In this document: in pieces, positions 22,947 through 30,358 of the stretch
Numbering within the stretch: position 1 is the first letter of the stretch
How the letters are laid out: every line of letters starts with the position of its first letter
Assembly (NCBI GenBank): GCA_020073005.1
Contig: JAIQFX010000048.1
Coordinates: forward strand, 1-64,000
Length of the DNA stretch: 64,000 nucleotides
Source of the DNA: Terriglobia bacterium
GTDB lineage: Bacteria; Acidobacteriota; Vicinamibacteria; Vicinamibacterales; CAVVIG01
Reading direction: 5' to 3'
The notes under the pieces: model-generated
Databases searched by the model: none
Told to the model about the DNA's origin: nothing
Seen by the model: only the letters and a program-made list of their open reading frames with translations
Position numbers and translations under genes: made by a program

Positions 22947-25836
22947 ATCGCGTCTTCCCTTCGATGACGACGAAGAGGTCCGCCTGAAGGCAGACCCCAC
23001 GAATCACGTACGTGGCGTCCGGCTTCAGCCGGACGCCGATCCCGTCGACGCCGCCGCGCGGCGGCACGCCGTCGATCCCGCGCAGAACGTCGTCCTCGAA
23101 GCATCGGCGGGCACGGGCAAGACGCGCGTGCTCGTCGAGCGCTACGTCAATCTGCTGCGCGCCGGCGTCGCGCCGGATCACATCCTCGCCATCACGTTCA
23201 CGCGCAAGGCCGCGGCCGAGATGCGCCAGCGCATCATCGAGCGGCTGAAAGAGGCGAGCCGCCTTTCGGAATTCGACGCCGCGCGCTGGCGCGATCTCAA
23301 GGACGGCCGGCTTGACGACATCGCCATCTCGACCATCGACGCCTTCTGCCTGTCGCTGCTCCGCGAGTTTCCGCTCGAGGCGGACGTCGATCCCGGCTTC
23401 GAGCTGGCGGACAGCACCGAGGTCCCGCGGCTGATCGCCGAGTCGCTCGATCAGGCGCTGCGCATCTGCCGGGGCGTCGCGCGAGACGACGAGGACGTCG
23501 CGCTCGTCTTCGCGCAACTGGGCGAGCGGCGGCTGCGGGCGGGCATCGCCGCGCTGCTCGATAGACGACTCGTCGCGCCGCACGCGCTGCGCCGGTTCCT
23601 GCAGAAAGGCCCCCGCAATCTGACCGCGGCGTCGGCGTGCGAGGCGTCGGCCGCGCGATTGCGGGACATCTTCAACAGCGTGCGCGGCGGCCTGGACGCG
23701 TTCCTGCAGGATGGCCCGCATCGTCATCCGCAGTTCGCGATGCTCGCGGCCGACATCCGGCGTCTGGCGGCTCTGAAGGGCCGCGCTACGAAAGACGAGG
23801 ATCGTCTGGCAGCCCTGAAGGGCTGCGCTACGAGCGACGACGGCGGCGCGACGACCGACGTCGCGCGGGGCTTCAGCCCTGCCGAGTTGCGGAACTTCAT
23901 CGATCGTCTGCGAGCCTACTTCCTGACGCAGGAGGGCAAGCCGCGCGGCGAACGCTTCGCCGGCACGCCGTTCAAGGCGGCGGACTGCAACACCGACGAC
24001 GCGTGGAAACGTCATCGCGCGGCCGCGTCGCAGATCGCGCCGCCGATCGCGGAGGCGATTCGCGCGTTCCGACGCGATCTGAACGCCGTGATGTCCCGCG
24101 GCGTCTGGCGCATCTTCGCCGTCGCGCTGCGCCAGTACCAGAGCACGCTCGACGCGCACGCGCTGCTCGACTTCTCCGGCGTGCTCGAACGCGCGATCCA
24201 GCTCCTGAAAGATCTGGACGAGTTCGCCGAGAGCCGGCTGCGCCTCGAGGCGCGGTACCGCCACGTCCTCGTCGACGAGTTCCAGGACACGAGCCGCGCG
24301 CAGTGGGAGCTGGTGCTGCAGCTCGTGCGGAGCTGGGGCGAAGGCTTCGGCGCGTCGGACGATGCGATCCCGCCGTCGATCTTCATCGTGGGCGATCGCA
24401 AGCAGTCGATCTATGGCTTCCGCGACGCCGATGTCGCTGTGGTGGATGAGGCCGCGCAGTTCGTCGAGGGGCTGCGCCCGGAAGGGCAGCCGCGCCGCGC
24501 GATCACCGTCAGCTTCCGCGCGATGCCCGAGCTCCTCGCGTTCGTCAACGACGTCTTTGCGCAGATCGTGGAGGAGTCTGGCGCGGGCGCGAGGCGCGAT
24601 GCGTTTCGGTACGGCGACACGGATCGGTTTCCGATCCACGGCGAGGTCCGCCTAAAGGCGGACGCCACGGCTCGGGGACAGGACGAGCCGACTCGTGGCG
24701 TCCGGCTCCAGCCGGACCGTGATGATCCCGTCCAGTTCATCGCGGGCGAGACCGTGCGCGCCGCGGCGGACAAGGTCGGCGACGAGATCGCGCGGCTGCT
24801 GGCGGGCACGACGATCCGCGATCGCGCGACCGGCGTCGCGCGCGCGGCGCGCGCGGCCGACGCCGCGATCCTGTTTCGCTCGCGCGACAGCCATCGCGAA
24901 TTCGAATCCGCGCTCGAGCGCCGCGGCGTGCCGACCTACGTCTACAAGGGCCTCGGATTCTTCGACGCGGACGAAATCCAGGATGCGGTCGCGCTGCTTC
25001 GCTATCTCGCCGATCCGCTTTCGAATCTCCGCGCCGACACGCTGCTGCGATCGCGCATCGTCCGCCTCTCGGACACCGCGATCGCGCAGCTCGGATCCTC
25101 TCCGGCCGACGCCATCCTGCGCACCGACGCGACGCTCGCGCTGGCGCCGCTCGGCGATGAAGACCGGCGCGTGCTCGACCGGCTGCGCGCGGCCGTGCCG
25201 CGGTGGCTGTCGTGGGTCGATCGGCTCGCGCCGTCGGCGTTGCTGGACGCCATCGTGCGCGAGACGGCGTACGCGTACGAGCTGCGCGGTCCGCGCCGGC
25301 GTCAGGCGCGCGAGAACCTGAAGAAGCTGCGCGGCATGATTCGCCGCGCGCAGAATCGCGGGTACGCCACGCTCGCGCGCATCGCCGACCATCTCGATCG
25401 GCTCGCCGTCGGCGACGAATCGAACGCCGCCATCGACGCGATCGATGCCGTCAGCCTCATGACCGTGCACGCGGCCAAGGGTCTCGAGTTTCCGATCGTC
25501 TTCGTCGTCAACATGGGCCGCGGCACCGGCGGCGCGCGGGCGCCGATCCGCGTCGTCGATGAAGCGGCGGGCGATGCGTCTGTCGCGATCGCGGACTATC
25601 AGTCGGAGGCCGACGAGGACGCGGCCGCGCGCGAGCGCGAAGAAACGAAGCGGCTGCTCTACGTCGCGCTCACGCGCGCGCGCGATCGGTTGTACTTGTC
25701 AGCGACCGTGCAGGATGGAACGGTGCGGATGGGACGCGGCAGCCTCGGCGAGGTCCTGCCCGCGTCGATCAGGACGCGATTCGTTGCGGCGTCAACCCTC
25801 AGCCCTCAGCCCTCAGCCCTCGGGAAGGACTCCTAG
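22939..25836 (+). CDS. addA: AddA-like UvrD-family helicase lacking the C-terminal nuclease
   Basis: A 965-residue superfamily I helicase that would unwind broken DNA ends with the AddB-like protein. Walker A is ASAGTGKTRVL (about 54-64). Motif II lies in VLVDEFQDTSRAQWE (about 445), VGDRKQSIYGFRDAD is motif III, VHAAKGLEFPIVF is motif V, and LLYVALTRARDRLYL is motif VI. Unlike usual AddA (about 1200 residues) it ends 50 residues after motif VI, so it has no PD-(D/E)XK domain. Three clusters of intergenic-type palindromes are translated in frame (residues about 13-33, 276-315, 570-594), and a CTCAGCC word array forms the tail. ATG 22939 overlaps the addB stop by 8 bp. Confidence 0.87.
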   Translation: MSESRLPFDDDEEVRLKADPTNHVRGVRLQPDADPVDAAARRHAVDPAQNVVLEASAGTGKTRVLVERYVNLLRAGVAPDHILAITFTRKAAAEMRQRIIERLKEASRLSEFDAARWRDLKDGRLDDIAISTIDAFCLSLLREFPLEADVDPGFELADSTEVPRLIAESLDQALRICRGVARDDEDVALVFAQLGERRLRAGIAALLDRRLVAPHALRRFLQKGPRNLTAASACEASAARLRDIFNSVRGGLDAFLQDGPHRHPQFAMLAADIRRLAALKGRATKDEDRLAALKGCATSDDGGATTDVARGFSPAELRNFIDRLRAYFLTQEGKPRGERFAGTPFKAADCNTDDAWKRHRAAASQIAPPIAEAIRAFRRDLNAVMSRGVWRIFAVALRQYQSTLDAHALLDFSGVLERAIQLLKDLDEFAESRLRLEARYRHVLVDEFQDTSRAQWELVLQLVRSWGEGFGASDDAIPPSIFIVGDRKQSIYGFRDADVAVVDEAAQFVEGLRPEGQPRRAITVSFRAMPELLAFVNDVFAQIVEESGAGARRDAFRYGDTDRFPIHGEVRLKADATARGQDEPTRGVRLQPDRDDPVQFIAGETVRAAADKVGDEIARLLAGTTIRDRATGVARAARAADAAILFRSRDSHREFESALERRGVPTYVYKGLGFFDADEIQDAVALLRYLADPLSNLRADTLLRSRIVRLSDTAIAQLGSSPADAILRTDATLALAPLGDEDRRVLDRLRAAVPRWLSWVDRLAPSALLDAIVRETAYAYELRGPRRRQARENLKKLRGMIRRAQNRGYATLARIADHLDRLAVGDESNAAIDAIDAVSLMTVHAAKGLEFPIVFVVNMGRGTGGARAPIRVVDEAAGDASVAIADYQSEADEDAAAREREETKRLLYVALTRARDRLYLSATVQDGTVRMGRGSLGEVLPASIRTRFVAASTLSPQPSALGKDS
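22977..23037. repeat. GTCCGCCTGAAGGCGGAC-type palindrome pair at the start of addA
   Basis: GTCCGCCTGAAGGCAGAC (22978-22995) and GTCCGGCTTCAGCCGGAC (about 23017-23034) are translated as EVRLKADPTNHVRGVRLQPD, close to the N-terminus and before the Walker A motif. Confidence 0.8.
23767..23884. repeat. Three palindromes of the CTGAAGGGC type inside addA
   Basis: GGCGGCTCTGAAGGGCCGCG (23767-23786), GGCAGCCCTGAAGGGCTGCG (23808-23827) and an inverted GCGGGGCTTCAGCCCTG (from about 23864) follow each other and encode RLAALKGRATKDEDRLAALK and onwards. They interrupt the helicase between motifs I and II. Confidence 0.75.
24650..24720. repeat. GTCCGCCTAAAGGCGGAC-type pair inside addA
   Basis: GTCCGCCTAAAGGCGGACGC (from about 24646) and GTGGCGTCCGGCTCCAGCCG (24697-24716) are translated as EVRLKADATARG and TRGVRLQPDRDD, between motifs III and IV. 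Confidence 0.78.
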
Positions 25837-26003
25837 GACTTTTCGCCCCACGCCCGCGCCCGCTCTTCGGCCATCTCGCGCGTTTCCGCGACGAGCACGA
25901 CCGACCGCTCGGGTTTCCCGCTGCCGTCGCGGCTGATCCAGGCGATCCAGTGCGGCCCGCGCGCCTCGCTGTGGACTTCATACGATCCGGAAGACGTCGT
26001 CAT
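25833..26003 (-). CDS. Small soluble protein of unknown function
   Basis: A 56-residue protein, MTTSSGSYEVHSEARGPHW at the start, then IAWISRDGSGKPERSVVLVA and a helix ETREMAEERARAWGEK. A beta-hairpin plus helix with natural codon use. It converges on addA, overlapping its stop by 3 bp. It looks like a genuine small conserved protein; function unknown. Confidence 0.6.
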   Translation of the reverse strand: MTTSSGSYEVHSEARGPHWIAWISRDGSGKPERSVVLVAETREMAEERARAWGEKS

Positions 26004-26121
26004 CTTGGGGCGAAAATCTATCAGATTTGGCCTGTTTTCGCGATGATCTGCGGGTTTCGGGCCGATTTACGTTGCGTCCGGGCCGAACCACCCATAGAAT
26101 CGGTTTTCGGAGGAATTGTAC

Positions 26122-26343
26122 GTGACGTTGACTTGTCCGAATTGCGGCAACGACCGGAACTTCCAGGTCAAGACGCTCCAGATGCGCGTCGTGAACCTCG
26201 AAGGCGGTCGCGTCGAAGTGTCCGAAGAAGATCGCCCGACGATTCTCGAAGTGCTGTGCGACGAGTGCGAGACCGAGCTGAAGTTCGGCGAGTTCGAGGA
26301 TGCGCTCCGCAAGGAAGTCCTGCTGACGATCGGCGCGCGCTAG
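26122..26343 (+). CDS. Small zinc-ribbon protein
   Basis: A 73-residue protein with GTG chosen at 26122 because GGAGG lies 8 nt before it; a TTG six bases earlier would be too close. CPNCGNDRNF near the N-terminus and VLCDECETEL near residue 48 give a four-cysteine zinc site around a beta-rich core (NFQVKTLQMRVVNLEGGRV). It probably binds nucleic acid or protein. No partner is evident. Confidence 0.7.
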   Translation: MTLTCPNCGNDRNFQVKTLQMRVVNLEGGRVEVSEEDRPTILEVLCDECETELKFGEFEDALRKEVLLTIGAR

Positions 26344-26364
26344 CCTGGCCGCGCCGGCACCCGA

Positions 26365-26532
26365 TCATCCTTCCTCATCGGCGTCTTCAAAGTAGTCGCA
26401 GTCGGGACACACCCATTCGCGCGTTGTCGTCGTGGCTGGCTTGGGATTGCCGGGCACCTGCGTGACGGCCTGGTGCTCCTTGAAGTGCATGGTGCCGCCG
26501 CACAACGGGCATTCCTTGGTCGCGTCCTCCAC
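26365..26532 (-). CDS. Small zinc-ribbon protein (minus strand)
   Basis: A 55-residue protein with a GTG start at 26532. CPLCGGTMHFKEHQAV and WVCPDCDYFEDADEEG form a compact four-cysteine zinc ribbon with an acidic end, like many short zinc-ribbon proteins. A stop four codons upstream limits the start to this GTG or an internal ATG. It converges on the other zinc-ribbon gene with 21 bp between stops. Confidence 0.6.
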   Translation of the reverse strand: MEDATKECPLCGGTMHFKEHQAVTQVPGNPKPATTTTREWVCPDCDYFEDADEEG

Positions 26533-26602
26533 GTCGTGACGCTACCATCCGCGCGTTGCCTTGACAAGGCGTGGATCGACTCCTATCGTTAGCGGAACTT
26601 TG

Positions 26603-27004
26603 ATGCTGCACGAGTGCTTCGCGGACGAAATCGCCATCGACTTCCCGTCGGTGGAGCGCGTCGTCGATCGCATGCGCGACGCGTTTCTCGGCGAGCGCGC
26701 GGACGCCGACGTCCTGCGCGCCGACGTGTCGGTATCGCCGCGTGAAGCCGTCGCCGGGCTCGTCGTCCCCGTCGAGGTGCCCGTTCGCGTCACGTGCCTG
26801 CAATGCGGCGGGCGCGGCGAGACGTGGACCGAGGCGTGCGACGTCTGCGGCGGCCGCGGCGACTCGGAGATGTATCACGGCGTGCGCGTGCCGCTGCCGC
26901 CGGGCGTCGCGCACGGCGCGCGGATCCGCTTCCGCCTGCGCTCGCCCGATCAGTCGTCCGTCCGCGTCGAGTTGCACGTCTCGATCCGCTCGCACGTGCG
27001 ATAA
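26603..27004 (+). CDS. DnaJ-like protein without a J domain
   Basis: A 133-residue protein. Residues 1-60 are unrelated to the J domain, which is missing along with its HPD motif. Then come two zinc motifs (CLQCGGRG and CDVCGGRG), half the four of true DnaJ, and a VRVPLPPGVAHGARIRFRLRS segment matching the C-terminal substrate-binding domain of DnaJ. Such proteins probably bind zinc and unfolded clients but cannot stimulate DnaK. The ATG at 26603 has only a weak GCGGA upstream. Confidence 0.65.
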   Translation: MLHECFADEIAIDFPSVERVVDRMRDAFLGERADADVLRADVSVSPREAVAGLVVPVEVPVRVTCLQCGGRGETWTEACDVCGGRGDSEMYHGVRVPLPPGVAHGARIRFRLRSPDQSSVRVELHVSIRSHVR

Positions 27005-27009
27005 GGATT

Positions 27010-27046
27010 CGTCACTTTTCAGTTTTCTCTTTTCACTTTTCATTTT
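27010..27046. repeat. CTTTTCA word array upstream of the membrane protein gene
   Basis: TCACTTTTCAGTTTTCTCTT and variants step by about 7-8 nt on one strand only. It ends one base before the ATG at 27048. Confidence 0.55.
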
Positions 27047-27047
27047 C

Positions 27048-27458
27048 ATGTCCTCTCACGTCGACTTTGCCGGCGTCCTCTTCATCGTCTGGGGACTGCT
27101 GACGGCGCTCGTCGGACTGTCGACGCTCGCGCTCGGCGTCGGCGCGGTCGCGCTCCTCCTGTCGGGCAGCCATGGCGGCAATGACGGCGGCCGTCAGATC
27201 GCCGCGGGACTGACCGCGGCCGTCTTCACGACGCTCGCGCTCATCGCCATTCTCTGGGGCGCGGCGCACGTGGCCGTCGGCGTGCCGCTCCGGCGCCGCA
27301 AACCGAAGGCGCGGCTCATCGCGCTGATGCTCGGATCGGTGGACCTGCTGCTGCTGCCCTACGGCACGGCGCTCGGGCTCTACGCGCTGTGGGTCCTGCT
27401 CAACGAGCGCGGAAAGGCGCTTTTCCAGGAGCCCGCGCCGCTCGGCCCCCAGTCCTAG
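27048..27458 (+). CDS. Small polytopic membrane protein of unknown function
   Basis: A 136-residue protein with four membrane helices: VLFIVWGLLTALVGLSTLAL, IAAGLTAAVFTTLALIAILW, the GAAHVAVGVPL segment and LIALMLGSVDLLLLPYGTAL. A basic loop (RRRKPKAR) lies between helices 3 and 4. No named family is recognised. It starts right after the pyrimidine-rich word array. Confidence 0.65.
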   Translation: MSSHVDFAGVLFIVWGLLTALVGLSTLALGVGAVALLLSGSHGGNDGGRQIAAGLTAAVFTTLALIAILWGAAHVAVGVPLRRRKPKARLIALMLGSVDLLLLPYGTALGLYALWVLLNERGKALFQEPAPLGPQS

Positions 27459-27488
27459 CTGCCGGCGTCGACGCCCTCCTCGGTACGC

Positions 27489-27502
27489 TATCCTTTGATC
27501 TA
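27489..27502 (+). promoter_or_regulatory. -10 box close to the Mrp start codon
   Basis: TATCCT at 27489-27494 is 7 nt before the ATG at 27502, so a leaderless transcript is likely. There is no ribosome binding site. Confidence 0.4.
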
Positions 27503-28581
27503 TGTCTGTCGAGCAACGCACGGTTCTCGAGGCGCTGAAGGTCGTCCAGGATCCCGATCTTCACCGTGACATCGTCAGCCTCGGGTTCATCAAGGAGCTC
27601 AAGATCGACGGCGGCCGGGTCGCGTTCACGATCGAGCTGACGACGCCGGCGTGTCCCGTCAAGGATCAGATGCGCGATCAGGCGCGCGCGGCCGTCATGC
27701 GGGTGCCGGGCGTGAGCGCCGTCGACGTGCAGTTGAGCGCGCGCGTGCGCGAAGCGGTCAGCGCCGACGGCGGGCGTCAGTCGATTCCCGGCGTGAAGAA
27801 CGTCATCGCGGTCGGCGCGGGCAAGGGCGGCGTCGGCAAGACGACGGTCGCCGTGAACCTCGCGCTCGCGCTCGCGAAGGCCGGCAGCAAGGTCGGCATC
27901 ATCGACGCCGACATCTACGGGCCGAACGTCCCGATCATGCTCGGCCTCAAGGCGCAGCTCACGACCGACGGCCAGAAGATCGTGCCGGCGGAAAAATTCG
28001 GGCTGCAGGTCATCTCGATGGGCTTCCTGACGGCCGACGACGCGCCGATCATCTGGCGCGGGCCGATGCTGCACGGCGCGCTGCAGCAGTTCTTCCGCGA
28101 AGTCGCGTGGACGTCGCTCGACTACCTCGTGGTCGATCTGCCGCCCGGCACCGGCGACATCGCGCTGAGTCTCAGCCAGACCGTGGCCGTTGCCGGCGCG
28201 ATCGTTGTGACCACGCCGCAGCAGGTGTCGCTTGCCGATAGCCGTCGCGCGGTAGCGATGTACAAGAAGCTGAACATCCCGACGCTCGGCGTCATCGAGA
28301 ACATGAGCTACTTCGTCTGCCGCAACTGCCAGCACGAGTCCGACATCTTCGGACACGGCGGCGGCGAGACGATGGCGGCGGAGCTCGGCGTGCCGTTCAT
28401 CGGGCGGATTCCGATCTACCAGCCGATTCGCGAGGGCAGCGACACGGGCGTGCCGCTCTTCATCAGCGAGCCGGACTCGCCGGCCGGCAAGGCGTTCATG
28501 GCGGCGGCGGAGCGGACGGCGGCGCAGGTGTCGATCGCGAGCTACAACCGGCCCACGATTCCTTTGACGGTGGTGCGATGA
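27502..28581 (+). CDS. mrp: Mrp/ApbC-type iron-sulfur cluster carrier ATPase
   Basis: A 359-residue P-loop protein that would carry or insert iron-sulfur clusters into target enzymes. An N-terminal MIP18/DUF59 domain (about 5-85, with TTPACPVKD) precedes the ATPase. The deviant Walker A is GKGGVGKTT (107-115), DADIYGPN is the switch I region, and the C273-x2-C276 pair (YFVCRNC) should bind the bridging cluster. The stop overlaps the start of the DUF3347 lipoprotein gene by four bases (ATGA). Confidence 0.92.
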   Translation: MSVEQRTVLEALKVVQDPDLHRDIVSLGFIKELKIDGGRVAFTIELTTPACPVKDQMRDQARAAVMRVPGVSAVDVQLSARVREAVSADGGRQSIPGVKNVIAVGAGKGGVGKTTVAVNLALALAKAGSKVGIIDADIYGPNVPIMLGLKAQLTTDGQKIVPAEKFGLQVISMGFLTADDAPIIWRGPMLHGALQQFFREVAWTSLDYLVVDLPPGTGDIALSLSQTVAVAGAIVVTTPQQVSLADSRRAVAMYKKLNIPTLGVIENMSYFVCRNCQHESDIFGHGGGETMAAELGVPFIGRIPIYQPIREGSDTGVPLFISEPDSPAGKAFMAAAERTAAQVSIASYNRPTIPLTVVR

Positions 28582-29057
28582 AACCATCATTCGTGCTCGC
28601 TGCGCTGCTGGCGGTTGTCGTCGTCGGGGCCGCCGGCTGTGACGAAAAAGCATTTCCGAAAGCGCCCGCCGAGGGATCCGAGATGAGCAAGGCGATCCTC
28701 GATCCGTACCTCAGGATCGAGGCCGCGCTCGTCGAGGACGGCATCGACGGCGTCCGTGCCAACGCCGGCGACGTCGCGACCGCGGCGACGGCGCTCGGCG
28801 CGCCCGCGATGAAGATCGACACGGCCGCCGTGAAGCTCGCGGCGACGACGACGCTGACCGACGCGCGCGAGCGGTTCGCCGACCTGAGCGAAGCCATCGA
28901 CACGTACATGACCGGCCTGCACTTGAAAACGCCGGAAGGTGTGAAGGTGGCGTTCTGCCCGATGCTCCGGAAGCCGTGGCTGCAGGAAGGCGAGACGCTG
29001 GCCAATCCGTATTTCGGCAAGAACAACGACATGTCGACCTGCGGCAGCTTCCGTTGA
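28578..29057 (+). CDS. DUF3347 lipoprotein
   Basis: A 159-residue protein with a lipobox ending VVVGAAGC at residue 21. The mature part is the DUF3347 domain: a four-helix region (LDPYLRIEAALVEDGIDGVR) and the end motif VAFCPM-x-KPWLQEGE-x-NPYFGKN-x-M-x-CG. This domain is found beside copper-efflux proteins and may bind metal through the conserved Cys and Met residues. The next gene, an M16 peptidase, overlaps its stop. Confidence 0.82.
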   Translation: MKPSFVLAALLAVVVVGAAGCDEKAFPKAPAEGSEMSKAILDPYLRIEAALVEDGIDGVRANAGDVATAATALGAPAMKIDTAAVKLAATTTLTDARERFADLSEAIDTYMTGLHLKTPEGVKVAFCPMLRKPWLQEGETLANPYFGKNNDMSTCGSFR

Positions 29058-30358
29058 ACATTTCCTTCAGCAAGCACACGCTCGCCAACGGCCTCGACGT
29101 CCTCCTTCACGAGGATCACGGCTGTCCGATCGTCGCGGTGAATCTCTGGTACCACGTCGGCTCGAAAAACGAGCAACCCGGGCGCACCGGCTTCGCGCAC
29201 CTGTTCGAACATCTGATGTTCGAGGGCTCGCAGCACTACGACCGCGGCTACTTCGAGCCGCTGCAGGGCGCCGGCGCGACGCTCAACGGATCGACCAACG
29301 CCGATCGGACGAACTACTGGGAAGTCGTGCCGCCCGGCGCGCTCGATCTCGCGCTCTGGATGGAATCGGATCGGATGGGCTACCTGCTGCCGGCGTTGAC
29401 CGAAGCGAAGTTCGCGAACCAGCGCGACGTCGTGCTGAACGAGCGGCGGCAGAACTACGAGAACCGGCCGTACGGCCTCGCGCCGATGGCGATCCTCGCC
29501 GCGCTGTTTCCGCCGGACCACCCGTACCACTGGACGACGATCGGCGAGATCGCGGACTTGCAGGCGGCGCATCTCGACGATGTGCAGGCGTTCTTCCGGC
29601 GCTACTACCGGCCCGCGAACGCGTCGATCGCGCTGGCCGGCGACATCAATCCCGAGGACGCGCTCGGCCTCGTGCAGCGGTACTTCGAGAATCTCGATCC
29701 GGGCGAGCCGGCCGGTCCCGTGCATGTGACCGCTGCGCTGACGCGCGACGTGCGGATCCGGTTCGAGGATCGCGTCGAGCTGCCGCGGCTGTACGTCGCC
29801 TGGCTCACGCCCGCGATGTTCGCCGCCGGCGACGCCGACCTCGACCTCGCGACCGATTTGCTCGCCAACGGCAAGATGTCGCGGCTGTACCGCCGGCTCG
29901 TTTTCGACGAGCGCATCGCGACCGACGTGTCGGCCTCGCAGAATTCGCGCGAGATCGCCGGCTACACGCAGATCACGGCGACCGCCGCGCCCGGCCACAC
30001 GCTCGCGGAGCTCGAGCACGCCATCCTCGAGGAAATCGCGCGCCTCGCGCAGGACGGTCCGACGGACGCGGAGATCGAGCGCGGCCGCGTGCAGGCCGAG
30101 TCGCAGTTCATGCTCCGGCTCCAGACCGTCGGCGGGTTCGGCGGCAAATCGGATCAGCTGAACGCGTACAACGTCTTTCTCGGCGATCCGGCGTACTTCG
30201 ATCGCGATCTCGCGCGGTATCAGGACGTCACCGCGGCGTCGCTGAAGGAGGCCGTCGCCCGGTATCTCGATCCGGCGCGCCGCGTCACCCTGAGCGTGGT
30301 GCCGCAGGGCCGCGCCGCCCTGGCCGCGTCCGGATCCGAACCGGCGGTCGTCTCGTGA
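29054..30358 (+). CDS. M16 family zinc metallopeptidase (catalytic partner)
   Basis: A 434-residue peptidase with a TTG start at 29054 overlapping the previous stop (TTGA). The inverted zinc motif HLFEH is at 49-53, and the third ligand is in the NQRDVVLNERRQNYENRPYG block near residue 134. The R/Y pair of the second domain is present. It lacks a signal peptide. It is followed at a GTGA overlap by an inactive M16 homologue, so the two probably form the usual M16B heterodimer. Confidence 0.85.
   Translation: MNISFSKHTLANGLDVLLHEDHGCPIVAVNLWYHVGSKNEQPGRTGFAHLFEHLMFEGSQHYDRGYFEPLQGAGATLNGSTNADRTNYWEVVPPGALDLALWMESDRMGYLLPALTEAKFANQRDVVLNERRQNYENRPYGLAPMAILAALFPPDHPYHWTTIGEIADLQAAHLDDVQAFFRRYYRPANASIALAGDINPEDALGLVQRYFENLDPGEPAGPVHVTAALTRDVRIRFEDRVELPRLYVAWLTPAMFAAGDADLDLATDLLANGKMSRLYRRLVFDERIATDVSASQNSREIAGYTQITATAAPGHTLAELEHAILEEIARLAQDGPTDAEIERGRVQAESQFMLRLQTVGGFGGKSDQLNAYNVFLGDPAYFDRDLARYQDVTAASLKEAVARYLDPARRVTLSVVPQGRAALAASGSEPAVVS

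Noticed and set aside
22747-24639. Very long open frame (about 630 codons) on the strand opposite addA, and similar ones opposite other genes such as 57355-59169
   Set aside because: Arg/Arg-rich composition with no domain. In high-GC DNA the antisense frames of real genes stay open by codon bias.
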